Assembly (NCBI GenBank): GCA_023386235.1
Contig: JAEWKC010000019.1
Location: 1-49,826, forward strand
Direction: 5' to 3'
Source: Bacteroidota bacterium
GTDB taxonomy: Bacteria; Bacteroidota; Bacteroidia; Chitinophagales; Chitinophagaceae
DNA length: 49,826 nucleotides
The notes beneath the pieces are model-generated. The model had not been told where the DNA came from and made no database searches. It saw nothing but the letters and a program-made list of their open reading frames with translations. The position numbers and the translations under genes were made by a program. Shown in pieces: positions 16,870 through 25,487 of this stretch. Numbering within the stretch: the stretch's first letter is position 1; each line of letters starts with the position of its first letter.

Positions 16870-18648
16870 ATGAAAAGTTTTTTCAAAATCTTCCTGGCAT
16901 CGCTGGCAGCATTGTTTGTATTCAGCATTATCAGCCTTGTTATTACATTCGTATCCATGGTAGCATTTTCTTCAATGGCTATGAACAGTGAAAAGAAAAT
17001 AAGCGATAACAGCGTATTGGTTATAGACTTAAAAGAAGCTTTAGGTGAGCAAACCAAAGAGAATATGAATTTCAATTTTCAATTCTCTACTTCGAAAACA
17101 CTGGGTTTATACGATGTGATCCGGATGATTGAATATGCCAAAACCGATAGCAAAATAAAAGGTATCTACGTTAAATCAGGCGGCAATGCCAATGGCTTTG
17201 CTACCAGCCGGGAACTGCGTAAAGCCCTGGAAGACTTTAAAACAAGCAAAAAATTTGTGCTGGCCTACGCAGAAGCCATTTCTCAAAAAGCTTATTATGT
17301 ATCGTCTGCAGCCGATAAAGTATATGCACATCCTCAAGGCGGGCTTGATTTTAGAGGTCTTGCATCGCAGACTATGTTTTTTAAAGGAACATTAGATAAG
17401 CTTGGCGTAGAGCCGCAGATATTCTTTGCCGGAAAATATAAAAGCGCTACCGAGCCATTCCGCGTTACAGAGATGACGGAGGCCAACAAAGAGCAAACCG
17501 CAGCATGGCTCAATGATTTGAATGATGTAATGCTCGCCGATATTGCCGCTTCACGCAAAATAGACTCCACCACACTTCGCGGACTCGCTAATAACTTAAG
17601 CATACAAATGCCCGAAGACGCGGTGAAGCATAAAATGATTGACGGCCTTAAATACAATGATGAACTGCAAACAGAATTAAGACAACTATTAAAAATAAAG
17701 GAAAAAGAAAAAATCAATTTTGTATCGCTTAATAAGTATGCTAAGAACAATGCCTATAAAAGAAGTAAAAACAATAAAGGAAGCAAAATCGCCTTGGTTT
17801 ACGCACAGGGCACTATTCTTACAGAAGGCAATGAAGAAACTTCTATTACCAGCAAACAATATGTAGATGTCTTTAGAAAAATAAGGCTTAACGATGACAT
17901 TAAAGCAGTTGTGTTCAGAGTAAACTCTCCTGGTGGCAGCGCATTGGCAAGTGACGAAATATGGAGAGAAATAGAATTGACCAAAAAGAAAAAACCGGTA
18001 GTGGTAAGTATGGGCGACATGGCTGCATCAGGCGGTTACTACATTGCAGCCGGCGCTAATAAAATATTCGCCGAGCCCAATACGCTTACAGGTTCTATTG
18101 GCGTATTTTCCATGATGGCCAATCTCGACAACTTCTTTAAGAGCAAGCTGGGCATTACTTTCGATGAGGTAAAAACCGGCCCTTATGCCGATATGGGTTC
18201 TCCGTTTAGACCCATGAATGATATAGAAAAAAGATATTTCCAATCCTATGTAGATACCATTTATACAACCTTCAAATCAAGAGTAGCTGCAGGCAGGGGT
18301 AAATCTATGGAATATGTAGACAGCATTGCCCAAGGACATGTATGGTCAGGAACAGATGCCAAAAACATCGGGCTTGTAGATGAAATCGGCACCCTGAACG
18401 ATGCCGTAAAATACACATCCGGGCTTATTAAGGATTCTACTTATGTGCTGCAAGAATATCCTGCCACAAAAGATCTTTTAGCTCAATTCCTTGATATGAC
18501 CGGCGATAAAGAAAACGACATTCAAAAGGAAGCGCTGCAAAAGCAATTAGGAGCAGAAGCCCTGAATTTATACAAGCAGTTTTATTCCTTTAAGTCAATG
18601 ATGAATACACCTCAGGCACTTTTGCCCTATACTATTGATATCCGATAA
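16870..18648 (+). CDS. sppA: Signal peptide peptidase SppA, 67K type
   Basis: 592 residues. This inner-membrane serine protease clears cleaved signal peptides. One N-terminal membrane anchor (about residues 5-35) precedes two tandem SppA/S49 domains. The Ser-Lys dyad is split across them: K140 in AISQKAYYVSS in the first domain, and S387 in GDMAASGGYYIAAGA in the second. The second also carries FRVNSPGGSALASDEIW and NTLTGSIGVFS. The length fits the long (E. coli-like) form rather than the short Gram-positive form. The ABC-2 permease gene begins 14 bp after its stop, suggesting one transcript. Confidence 0.96.
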   Translation: MKSFFKIFLASLAALFVFSIISLVITFVSMVAFSSMAMNSEKKISDNSVLVIDLKEALGEQTKENMNFNFQFSTSKTLGLYDVIRMIEYAKTDSKIKGIYVKSGGNANGFATSRELRKALEDFKTSKKFVLAYAEAISQKAYYVSSAADKVYAHPQGGLDFRGLASQTMFFKGTLDKLGVEPQIFFAGKYKSATEPFRVTEMTEANKEQTAAWLNDLNDVMLADIAASRKIDSTTLRGLANNLSIQMPEDAVKHKMIDGLKYNDELQTELRQLLKIKEKEKINFVSLNKYAKNNAYKRSKNNKGSKIALVYAQGTILTEGNEETSITSKQYVDVFRKIRLNDDIKAVVFRVNSPGGSALASDEIWREIELTKKKKPVVVSMGDMAASGGYYIAAGANKIFAEPNTLTGSIGVFSMMANLDNFFKSKLGITFDEVKTGPYADMGSPFRPMNDIEKRYFQSYVDTIYTTFKSRVAAGRGKSMEYVDSIAQGHVWSGTDAKNIGLVDEIGTLNDAVKYTSGLIKDSTYVLQEYPATKDLLAQFLDMTGDKENDIQKEALQKQLGAEALNLYKQFYSFKSMMNTPQALLPYTIDIR

Positions 18649-18662
18649 CAGAGAAAATTAAT

Positions 18663-19736
18663 TTGTCAAAGAAAAAAAATTACAGTCAGATCAAAGCAAT
18701 GCTTGCCATTGCCAAAGGTTCTTTTAAAGCTATCCTGCGCAGCCCGTCTAGCGTGGCTTTTAGCCTGGGCTTTCCGCTTATATTTATTATAGGCTTTGTA
18801 TTTCTGGATAATAACAACAGCTATCGTATAAAATTAGGCTATGATACTGCACAGGATACCACATCTGCCTTATACAAAAAACTGAACAGCACACCCGGGG
18901 TTGAGCTTGTAGCCGCCAATGCACAGGAGCTTTCGGAATACTTTAAAAGAAACAGTATTACGGCTGCGGTAAAGATCAATAAAGACAGCAGCATAGATCT
19001 TTCAGCACCTTCTTACGCAAAAACTACCGACTTGCAGGCATTGCGCGCGTTGCTACAGAGCAGCTTTGCAAGCAACACGCAATATGCTTATTCCATAAGT
19101 GAAGATGTGGTTACCATTCCCGGCAGAGAATATAAAGCTATTGATTTTATACTACCCGGACAGCTTGGCTTTGCCTTGTTGGGTGCCAGCGTATTTGGCG
19201 TGGCCTTCCTGTTTTTTAACCTGCGACAAATGTTGGTACTGAAAAGATTTTTTGCCACACCCATAGCCAAGTCGTATATACTATTTGGTGAAACCCTTAG
19301 CAGAACTATCTTCCAGCTAATTGCCGCTACGTTTGTAATCTTGTTGGGGGTGTATGCTTTTGATTTCACGCTCATACATGGCATCTGGACTTACGTGCAA
19401 ATAATGATCCTCTGCCTGATTGCTTTAATAGTATTTATGGGATATGGATATCTTGTAAGCGGCCTTGCCAATAGCGCTGCCGCTGTACCTTCGTTAGCCA
19501 ATATTTTTACACTTCCGCAATTTATATTGTCGGGCACATTTTTCCCTGTAGAAAATTTTCCTAAATGGCTGCAAACACTTTGCAATATATTACCGCTTAC
19601 ACATTTTAATGATGCCATGCGCAGTATTTGTTTTGACGGCGCTAATTTAGCCGACCGCTGGCTAAATGTACTGGTAATTTTAATTTGGGGTGGATTGATT
19701 TACGTATTGGCTGTAAAATTTTTCCGCTGGGAGTAA
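18663..19736 (+). CDS. ABC-2 type transporter permease
   Basis: 357 residues of the ABC-2 membrane fold. One N-terminal helix (about 22-46, SSVAFSLGFPLIFIIGFVFL) is followed by a periplasmic domain (about 50-155) and then five helices (about 165-355). It has the typical late motif LPQFILSGTFFPVENFPKWL, then LCNILPLTHFNDAMR. Family members export drugs, lipids or polysaccharides with a separate ATPase. No ATPase gene is in this window, so its partner must be elsewhere. The start is a TTG at 18663, which fits the spacing after sppA; the first internal ATG would remove a short basic leader only. Cargo is unknown. Confidence 0.9.
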   Translation: MSKKKNYSQIKAMLAIAKGSFKAILRSPSSVAFSLGFPLIFIIGFVFLDNNNSYRIKLGYDTAQDTTSALYKKLNSTPGVELVAANAQELSEYFKRNSITAAVKINKDSSIDLSAPSYAKTTDLQALRALLQSSFASNTQYAYSISEDVVTIPGREYKAIDFILPGQLGFALLGASVFGVAFLFFNLRQMLVLKRFFATPIAKSYILFGETLSRTIFQLIAATFVILLGVYAFDFTLIHGIWTYVQIMILCLIALIVFMGYGYLVSGLANSAAAVPSLANIFTLPQFILSGTFFPVENFPKWLQTLCNILPLTHFNDAMRSICFDGANLADRWLNVLVILIWGGLIYVLAVKFFRWE

Positions 19737-19776
19737 CAATAAATTTTTATTTACAGACCTGTTTTCTTACACACAC

Positions 19777-19805
19777 AAAAAACTTCCTGAAGCGTTTCAG
19801 GAAGT
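19777..19805 (-). terminator. Terminator of rpmB-rpmG-DUF4295 (possibly bidirectional)
   Basis: A perfect 10-bp stem (ACTTCCTGAA 19782-19791 with 19796-19805) and a GCGT loop. Six A residues on the plus strand (19777-19782) give the T run for the minus-strand operon. It may also stop transcripts from the permease gene. Confidence 0.8.
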
Positions 19806-19838
19806 CTGTATATTTTATAAGAAAATTTTTTCAGCCGA

Positions 19839-20012
19839 TTATTTTTCAGCCAAAAATTCTTTTACTTTCTCTTTGTGAACAATTGTTTCTTTAAATGTGT
19901 AAGCACCAGTTTTAGGGCTGCGTACAGATTTAATTACTTTAGTCCAGTTTTTAGATTCAGCTGCTGCTTTAGCATCTTTAATCTTAGAGTTTTTGGAAGC
20001 TGCTTTTGCCAT
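19839..20012 (-). CDS. DUF4295 small basic protein, ribosome-linked
   Basis: 57 residues, beginning MAKAASKNSKIKDAKAAAES and ending EKVKEFLAEK. It is Lys/Ala-rich with SVRSPKTGAYTFKE in the middle. This matches the DUF4295 family, which in Bacteroidota lies next to rpmG and rpmB, as here. The location, basic charge and co-transcription suggest a ribosome- or translation-associated protein, but this is inference from position. The gene is third in the rpmB-rpmG operon, 82 bp after rpmG, and is followed by a strong terminator. Confidence 0.88.
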   Translation of the reverse strand: MAKAASKNSKIKDAKAAAESKNWTKVIKSVRSPKTGAYTFKETIVHKEKVKEFLAEK

Positions 20013-20094
20013 TTTTAATTAGTTGAAAAGTGAATATTTTGATCTGTTGAAAGTAGTACTTGACTAGTGTGATAATCAGGTTAACTATCAACGA

Positions 20095-20283
20095 TTATTT
20101 AATTTCTTTGTGTACTGTTACTTTTTTAAGAATAGGATTGTATTTTTTTAATTCAATACGCTCCGGTGTATTCTTTTTATTTTTCACAGTGATATAACGG
20201 CTGGTACCGGGTTGTCCGCTGTTTTTATGCTCTGTGCATTCCAGTATTACCTGTACTCTGTTGCCTTTTTTTGCTCCTGCCAT
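20095..20283 (-). CDS. rpmG: 50S ribosomal protein bL33
   Basis: 62 residues. MAGAKKGNRVQVILECTEHK and SRYITVKNKKNTPERIELKK, then YNPILKKVTVHKEIK, are diagnostic of bL33 near the exit site of the large subunit. It lacks the CxxC zinc pairs of the zinc-binding form, with only one Cys (in LECTEH), so it is a zinc-independent type. It lies 24 bp after rpmB. Confidence 0.97.
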   Translation of the reverse strand: MAGAKKGNRVQVILECTEHKNSGQPGTSRYITVKNKKNTPERIELKKYNPILKKVTVHKEIK

Positions 20284-20307
20284 TTTATTTTTCTTTAAAT
20301 GTGCTTA

Positions 20308-20544
20308 TTAAATTTTTTCGCCTTTAGCTCTTAATTCTTTCACTACTGTAGCCAACCCGTTTTTGTTGATAGTTCTGATAGCGTCAGTGCTTAACTTCAA
20401 CGTAATCCAACGGTCTTCTTCAGCGAAATAGAAACGCTTTTTTTGTAGATTCGGTAAAAAACGACGCTTAGACTTAATGTTCGAGTGAGAAACATTATGT
20501 CCGCTAACGGGTCTTTTTCCTGTAACTTGACATACTCTGGCCAT
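20308..20544 (-). CDS. rpmB: 50S ribosomal protein bL28
   Basis: 78 residues. MARVCQVTGKRPVSGHNVSH, then SNIKSKRRFLPNLQKKRFYF, is a clear bL28 N-terminus; ITLKLSTDAIRTINKNGLAT follows. The open frame continues 13 codons upstream, but those codons overlap the promoter region, and the ATG at 20544 gives the conserved MARVCQVTG start. It is the first gene of the rpmB-rpmG-DUF4295 operon. Confidence 0.97.
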   Translation of the reverse strand: MARVCQVTGKRPVSGHNVSHSNIKSKRRFLPNLQKKRFYFAEEDRWITLKLSTDAIRTINKNGLATVVKELRAKGEKI

Positions 20545-20566
20545 AACTTTTGTTTTTAACGGACGG

Positions 20567-20597
20567 CAAAGGTAGTAAAACATTGCAAATCTGCAAA
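20567..20597 (-). promoter_or_regulatory. Promoter of rpmB-rpmG-DUF4295
   Basis: On the minus strand TTTG (20594-20597), a 19-nt spacer and TACCTTTG (20567-20574) match the Bacteroidota consensus. The layout is the same as at rplU. A second TACCTTTG at 20675-20682 could be an extra upstream start. Confidence 0.75.
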
Positions 20598-20751
20598 GTT
20601 TTTCTGCTAAATTTTCTTGTAAATAGAAAATTTAAGCAAACTTATTACACAGCCGCTCTGAAAATTTGAAAGTGCAAAGGTAAGAAATAAATTGTTATTT
20701 ATAATGACATATAAAAAACCTGCCGGCTTAAGGAGGAATTAATAAATGCGG

Positions 20752-20759
20752 TACATTTG
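20752..20759 (+). promoter_or_regulatory. -7 promoter box for the 20802 gene
   Basis: TACATTTG matches TAnnTTTG and lies 42 bp before the ATG. No -33 match is seen. Confidence 0.4.
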
Positions 20760-20801
20760 CATCGACTGGACTAATCAAAACATTTAAACTATAATAAACA
20801 G

Positions 20802-21170
20802 ATGAAAAAAGGAATACTCATAACCATACTGGCACTTATTGTAATTTTCGGTGGACTGTTTTACTGGAAATATTTTTTTGTATTTGGCGAGGGTGTAAAA
20901 TCGGGCTACCTGAACTATGCCGTGCGCAAAGGGCAGGTCTTTAAAACTTACGAAGGCAAGCTTATACAGGAAGGTTTGGCACGAAGCAGGTCGGGAACGG
21001 GCGTACAGTCTAACGAATTTGAATTTTCTATTGAGAACAAACAAATCTACGATTCTCTTGCAGTGAACAGCGGCAAAATATTTGATCTGCATTATAAAGA
21101 ATACAATGGCGCCCTACCCTGGCGCGGCAATACAAAATATGTAGTAGACAGCATTATTTCTATGAAGTAG
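20802..21170 (+). CDS. Membrane-anchored protein of unknown function
   Basis: 122 residues. One N-terminal hydrophobic helix (GILITILALIVIFGGLFYW, about 4-22) acts as signal anchor. A small, probably extracytoplasmic domain of about 95 residues follows, with GYLNYAVRKGQVFKTYEGKL and ALPWRGNTKYVVDSI. I have seen the same pattern in unnamed Bacteroidota proteins, sometimes labelled 6-phosphogluconate dehydrogenase without basis; no Rossmann fold is present here. Its 3' end overlaps the convergent glycosyltransferase stop by 11 bp. Confidence 0.8.
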   Translation: MKKGILITILALIVIFGGLFYWKYFFVFGEGVKSGYLNYAVRKGQVFKTYEGKLIQEGLARSRSGTGVQSNEFEFSIENKQIYDSLAVNSGKIFDLHYKEYNGALPWRGNTKYVVDSIISMK

Positions 21171-22305
21171 CTGAAAAATCAGCACCTTTCATATCCGGTA
21201 GCTGATAATTAAACAGCAGCGCTTCATCTATTTTTTTATTATAATCGGCTTCATCCTGCTCAAAACAAAACGCCCATTTTTGAGCCTGCAATCTGTCGGC
21301 AAGATATTCCTGTTCGGTTTGTCCGGGAGTGGGAATGTAAATACATTTTTTTTGCAACACAATCATTTCCATCACGGTAGTATAACCCGAACGGGCTATT
21401 ACAAACCTGCTCTTCGCCAACATTTCAGACAATTCTTTCTTATCCAGATAATCAATGATCGTAACTCCGGCCGGACCGGTTAGTTTGCCCAATGGATTTT
21501 TCAATCCTCTTACAAAGAGTGTTTTTTCTTTTCGCAGCGAAATGGCTGACAATAATTTACCTTCCAGTATAGTCCTCTGCGGTTCGGGCCCGGAAAGCAA
21601 AATCAAAAATGCGTATTGATTGGCGCTCGTATCCAGCTTTTGCAATCTGCTCAAAGGCCCGATGTATTTTACCGGTACGCGTGGCATGATATCGGGATGC
21701 GACAGCTTTCCCGCAATATTTATTTCCCTGCTTTCAAAATCAGGCACACGGCATTCTGTAAATTTATTGATATATGCATAATTTATTTTTTGTAAATTAT
21801 TTTCCAGGAATCTATTAGAAGCCAATATTCTCAGCTGATGCGTGATAAATATACAGGGGATTTTTGAAGAGTATAATCCATAGCGGTTATCAGATATCAC
21901 TAACTGAATTTTGTAGATATCAATCCATTGCTGCAATTGACGATGTTCGTTTTTGATGGCCGCCAATACTTTAGGTACCTGGGAGGCTATTGTATAATTA
22001 AACGTTTTTTTAGTTTGGCTGTAATGAATATGATAACCTTTCAATGGCAGAAATTCCGGTTGAGGAAAAGCATCTTTCAATATTTTTTCCGACGCAGAGC
22101 CGGGCTCGCAGGCCAGGAACACTTTTTTGCCCAGGTGCAGCAAGGTTTCAATAATGGGAAAACAGCGTGTGGTATGGCCTAAACCCCAGTCTAAAGGAGA
22201 TACAAGAATGTTATCAAATAATGAAATATCTAAAAAATGGTTTTGTTTATTCAAAATAATAGTACATTTAAAAAAGAATACTTTACCTGCTGTAAAATTA
22301 TACAA
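21160..22305 (-). CDS. Glycosyltransferase, MurG/GT28-like
   Basis: 381 residues if started at the ATG 22305. The GT-B N-terminal loop is NILVSPLDWGLGHTTRCFPI (about residues 32-51), a Gly-rich lipid/acceptor loop as in MurG-type enzymes. The C-terminal half has VIARSGYTTVMEMIVLQKKC, then IYIPTPGQTEQEYLADRLQ, the UDP-sugar-binding pattern. The first 30 residues (MYNFTAGKVFFFKCT) do not look like family sequence, so the true start may be a TTG or another non-ATG codon nearer the conserved loop; no downstream ATG is available. The donor and acceptor are unknown. It stops at TAG. Confidence 0.85.
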   Translation of the reverse strand: MYNFTAGKVFFFKCTIILNKQNHFLDISLFDNILVSPLDWGLGHTTRCFPIIETLLHLGKKVFLACEPGSASEKILKDAFPQPEFLPLKGYHIHYSQTKKTFNYTIASQVPKVLAAIKNEHRQLQQWIDIYKIQLVISDNRYGLYSSKIPCIFITHQLRILASNRFLENNLQKINYAYINKFTECRVPDFESREINIAGKLSHPDIMPRVPVKYIGPLSRLQKLDTSANQYAFLILLSGPEPQRTILEGKLLSAISLRKEKTLFVRGLKNPLGKLTGPAGVTIIDYLDKKELSEMLAKSRFVIARSGYTTVMEMIVLQKKCIYIPTPGQTEQEYLADRLQAQKWAFCFEQDEADYNKKIDEALLFNYQLPDMKGADFSATS

Positions 22306-22314
22306 TTCCAGCTT

Positions 22315-22554
22315 ATGCGAAACAGAGAAATTATAATTGTCGGCGAAAATTTAATCTGCGACTTTGAAAAAAAGCAGCGCAACCTGAAAAGTATCAGCAA
22401 ACTGCTTGTTTATTCTGAAACCATTGATGCTTTTTGCACAGCTAATGAAGTGATTGATGTAAACAAATACCGGCATATTAGAAAAAAACACCTTGTTCAA
22501 AAAACGATTAAAGACAACCATAAACCTTTTGTATTTTTGGTAAACAAAAATTAG
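22315..22554 (+). CDS. Possible small hypothetical protein
   Basis: 79 codons from ATG 22315, with a protein starting MRNREIIIVGENLICDFEKK and ending HKPFVFLVNKN. It is basic and of low complexity in codon use. I recognise no domain. It begins only 9 bp from the annotated start of the divergent glycosyltransferase, leaving no room for a promoter unless that gene starts further in. Nothing supports translation except the open frame. The remaining stretch 22555-22653 shows no gene. Confidence 0.3.
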   Translation: MRNREIIIVGENLICDFEKKQRNLKSISKLLVYSETIDAFCTANEVIDVNKYRHIRKKHLVQKTIKDNHKPFVFLVNKN

Positions 22555-22653
22555 TAATGTAGGATTGAGCTTATTGCACGTTTGCTGATAACGGCATATA
22601 CAATAACTTATAACAAAGATGCACATCACATCTCATTATCGTGCGCTGAAAAT

Positions 22654-22680
22654 AAAAAAACACCTCATTGCTGAGGTGTT
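22654..22680 (-). terminator. Terminator of the atp operon
   Basis: A 9-bp stem (AACACCTCA 22659-22667 with 22672-22680) and a TTGC loop. The A run 22654-22660 gives the T tail on the minus strand. It directly follows atpA, showing that atpG is not the next gene. Confidence 0.85.
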
Positions 22681-22702
22681 GAAACGTAAGTGTTTTTATA
22701 AA

Positions 22703-24289
22703 TTATTTCTTTTGTTTGAACTGCGGAATAATACCATTGGCCAAATCTACCATTTGTTTTAATCCGTCTTCAGGAAGGTTTCCTTTCTTAAATTCTCCCA
22801 GTACATCTGGTAGTTTCGCTTCCATTTCCAGTAAGAATTGTTTTTCAAAATCCTTCACCCTGTTTACCGGTACGTCTCTCAACAAGCCTTGAGTACCTAA
22901 GTAAATGATAGCTACCTGCTTTTCTACTGAATACGGTGTAAACTGAGGCTGCTTTAGTATTTCCACGTTGCGCGCACCTTTGTCAATAACCAGTTTGGTA
23001 GCGGCATCCATGTCTCCACCAAACTTAGAGAACGCTTCCATTTCACGATAAAGCGCCTGGTCAAGCTTCAGGGTACCTGCTACTTTTTTCATTGATTTAA
23101 TCTGTGCGTTACCACCCACACGGCTTACGGAAATACCTACGTTAATGGCCGGCCTGATCCCTGAAAGGAAAAGATTGGTTTCCAGGAATATCTGTCCGTC
23201 GGTAATAGAAATTACGTTGGTTGGGATATAGGCAGAAACGTCTCCCGCCTGAGTTTCAATAATAGGTAAAGCCGTTAATGAACCTCCGCCTTTTACCATG
23301 TGGCGTATAGAATCGGGCAGGTCATTCATGTTTTTGGCCACGTCGTCGTTTGCAATTACTTTAGCGGCTCTTTCGAGTAAGCGACTGTGCAGGTAAAATA
23401 CATCTCCGGGGTATGCCTCACGGCCCGGCGGACGGCGCAACAACAAAGAAACCTCACGATAGGCAACCGCCTGTTTTGATAAATCGTCATAGATGATTAA
23501 TGCAGGGCGTCCGGTGTCTCTGAAAAACTCTCCAATAGCTGCCCCGGCAAATGGCGCGTAGAACTGCAATGGCGCAGGGTCTGACGCGGAAGCCGCAACA
23601 ATAGTGGTATACGCCATAGCTCCGTAATCTTCCAGCGTTTTCATTACGTTGGCTATTGTAGAAGCTTTTTGGCCAATGGCCACGTATATACAATAAACAG
23701 GTTTTCCTGCATCGTAAAATTCTTTCTGGTTGATGATGGTATCTACGCAAATGGCGGTTTTACCGGTCTGGCGGTCTCCAATAACCAATTCGCGCTGGCC
23801 TCTGCCAATAGGGATCATAGCGTCAATAGCTTTGATACCCGTTTGCAACGGTTCTTTTACCGGTTCACGAAAAATTACGCCCGGTGCTTTACGCTCCAAA
23901 GGCATTTCGTACAAATCGCCTTCAATAGGACCTTTGCCATCTATAGACTCACCTAATGTATTAATAACACGACCTACCAGGCCTTCTCCTACTTTAATAG
24001 AAGCGATCAGACCTGTTCTTTTTGCTCTGTCACCTTCTCTGATGCCCGCGCTTTCACCCATCAATACCACCCCCACATTGTCTTCTTCCAGGTTTAGCGC
24101 AATGGCTTTTACCCCATTTTCAAATTCAATCAGCTCACCGGCTTGTGCGCCGTTAAGCCCATATACACGGGCAATACCATCGCCCACAGTTAATACTGTA
24201 CCAACTTCTTCCAAATCGGCAGCTACATTAAAATTGCTTAATTGTTCTCTTAATATCGCTGATATTTCGTCTGGTTTAATTTCAGGCAT
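22703..24289 (-). CDS. atpA: F-type ATP synthase subunit alpha
   Basis: 528 residues. This is a non-catalytic nucleotide-binding subunit of F1. The N-terminus MPEIKPDEISAILREQLSNF and the Walker A loop GDRQTGKTAIC (about 170-180) are diagnostic. ALIIYDDLSKQAVAYREVSL (Walker B region, about 265) and the signature PAINVGISVSRVGGNAQIKS (about 365) follow. It is the last gene of the atpBEFHA operon and is followed by a strong terminator. The gamma gene, which in many bacteria comes next, is absent here. Confidence 0.99.
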   Translation of the reverse strand: MPEIKPDEISAILREQLSNFNVAADLEEVGTVLTVGDGIARVYGLNGAQAGELIEFENGVKAIALNLEEDNVGVVLMGESAGIREGDRAKRTGLIASIKVGEGLVGRVINTLGESIDGKGPIEGDLYEMPLERKAPGVIFREPVKEPLQTGIKAIDAMIPIGRGQRELVIGDRQTGKTAICVDTIINQKEFYDAGKPVYCIYVAIGQKASTIANVMKTLEDYGAMAYTTIVAASASDPAPLQFYAPFAGAAIGEFFRDTGRPALIIYDDLSKQAVAYREVSLLLRRPPGREAYPGDVFYLHSRLLERAAKVIANDDVAKNMNDLPDSIRHMVKGGGSLTALPIIETQAGDVSAYIPTNVISITDGQIFLETNLFLSGIRPAINVGISVSRVGGNAQIKSMKKVAGTLKLDQALYREMEAFSKFGGDMDAATKLVIDKGARNVEILKQPQFTPYSVEKQVAIIYLGTQGLLRDVPVNRVKDFEKQFLLEMEAKLPDVLGEFKKGNLPEDGLKQMVDLANGIIPQFKQKK

Positions 24290-24321
24290 TTCTTATTATT
24301 TTAAAAAAATTATTTATTACT

Positions 24322-24885
24322 TTAACGAATGTTGTGTTCGTATAAATTTGTTTTGAATTGCTTTTTAATATCTTTCAGGTCTCTTCTAATGCTTGCATCT
24401 ACCAATTTATCTTCATATTCCAATACAAAGCCGCCAACTATATCAGGGTCTACTTTTGTAAATAATTGTACGTGCGCAAAATTGGTTTCCTGTGTCAGTT
24501 TATCTATAAATTTCTGTTTTGCGGTTTCAGATATTTCAGTAGCGGTTGTAAGCGCAACCTCGTAAATCCCTTTTACCTGATTATACTGTTCCTTGTATGC
24601 TTCCAGTATTTGCTCCAGTTTATCTTCTCTTCCTTTTTTAATTAGCAAACGAATAAATCTTGAAGTAAGATCACTTATTTTTCCCTCTGTAACGGCAGCA
24701 ACGATTTTCTCTTTTTTGTCGGAAGCGATAATAGGGCTTTCCATAACATTTTTAAATTCCCTGCTTACTTTAAAAATTTCTTTTAAATAAAGCATATCGT
24801 CATACACGGTCTCCATTTGATTCAGCTCTTGTGCCAGATCAATAAGGCTTTTTGCGTAAACGGCTGCTAAACGGCTTTTCTGCAT
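24322..24885 (-). CDS. atpH: F-type ATP synthase subunit delta
   Basis: 187 residues. This OSCP-like subunit links the peripheral stalk to the top of F1. The start MQKSRLAAVYAKSLIDLAQE is the usual form of the N-terminal helical domain. The C-terminal domain contains KVDPDIVGGFVLEYEDKLVD, then ASIRRDLKDIKKQF, which is diagnostic. It is 15 bp after atpF and 32 bp before atpA on the same strand. The length is normal for the family. Confidence 0.97.
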   Translation of the reverse strand: MQKSRLAAVYAKSLIDLAQELNQMETVYDDMLYLKEIFKVSREFKNVMESPIIASDKKEKIVAAVTEGKISDLTSRFIRLLIKKGREDKLEQILEAYKEQYNQVKGIYEVALTTATEISETAKQKFIDKLTQETNFAHVQLFTKVDPDIVGGFVLEYEDKLVDASIRRDLKDIKKQFKTNLYEHNIR

Positions 24886-24900
24886 GCTTTATTAGTTATT

Positions 24901-25395
24901 TTAATTCAGTTTAACGTCGTTAATCAATTCATTAATCATCGCTTCCTGCGAACTCTGATCTTGTAATTGTCTGCGCAGGATCTTTTCAGATACTTCTACT
25001 ACCAGGTCACCTATCTTATTTTTCACTTCTACCATAGCCTGGTTTTTCTGCTGATCTATTACCAGCCTGGCGTCTTCTACTATTCTATTATATTCGGTTT
25101 TGGCCTTTTCCTGAGCGGTGGCAATAATTTTATCACCGGCTTCTTTTGCCTCTTTCAGCATCTGCGTTCTTTCTTCTGCAGCCTTTAAAAGCAAGGCTTC
25201 GTTTTCACTTTTTAAATTTGCCATTTCCTGCTTGGCTACTTCCGCAGAAGCCAGAGCATCGGCAATGCCGGTTTCTCTGTCTTTGAGCATTTTTAAAATA
25301 GGTTTCCAGGCAAATTTTCTCAGGATGATCATCACTGTTAAAAATGCTACCAGCATCCAAAGAAAATATCCTAAACCGGGTTGTAACAGTTCCAT
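24901..25395 (-). CDS. atpF: F-type ATP synthase subunit b
   Basis: 164 residues. One N-terminal membrane helix (GLGYFLWMLVAFLTVMIIL, about 7-25) precedes a long charged coiled coil rich in Ala, Glu, Lys and Gln that forms the peripheral stalk. FAWKPILKMLKDRETGIADA marks the junction after the membrane helix. It sits between atpE and atpH, as expected for F1Fo operons. Only one b-type gene is present, so the stalk is presumably a homodimer. Confidence 0.97.
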   Translation of the reverse strand: MELLQPGLGYFLWMLVAFLTVMIILRKFAWKPILKMLKDRETGIADALASAEVAKQEMANLKSENEALLLKAAEERTQMLKEAKEAGDKIIATAQEKAKTEYNRIVEDARLVIDQQKNQAMVEVKNKIGDLVVEVSEKILRRQLQDQSSQEAMINELINDVKLN

Positions 25396-25487
25396 ATAAA
25401 CTAATTAATATATTTCGTTATGATTTAAAAAATAAAATTTACTGCATTCGCCGTCCTGTACATTGAATGCAGTAATTTCTTTGCACA

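Noticed and set aside
20730..20787. Strong Shine-Dalgarno (AAGGAGG at 20730-20736) before a 13-codon ORF (ATG 20746 to TAA 20787), a possible leader peptide
   Set aside because: The TACATTTG promoter box of the next gene lies inside the ORF, so the mRNA would start after the Shine-Dalgarno. Bacteroidota rarely use this signal and the peptide shows no attenuator logic.
23730..24356. 208-codon plus-strand ORF opposite atpA
   Set aside because: It is a shadow of the atpA coding strand; the atpA frame is fully conserved and the antisense product is low-complexity Ser/Pro.
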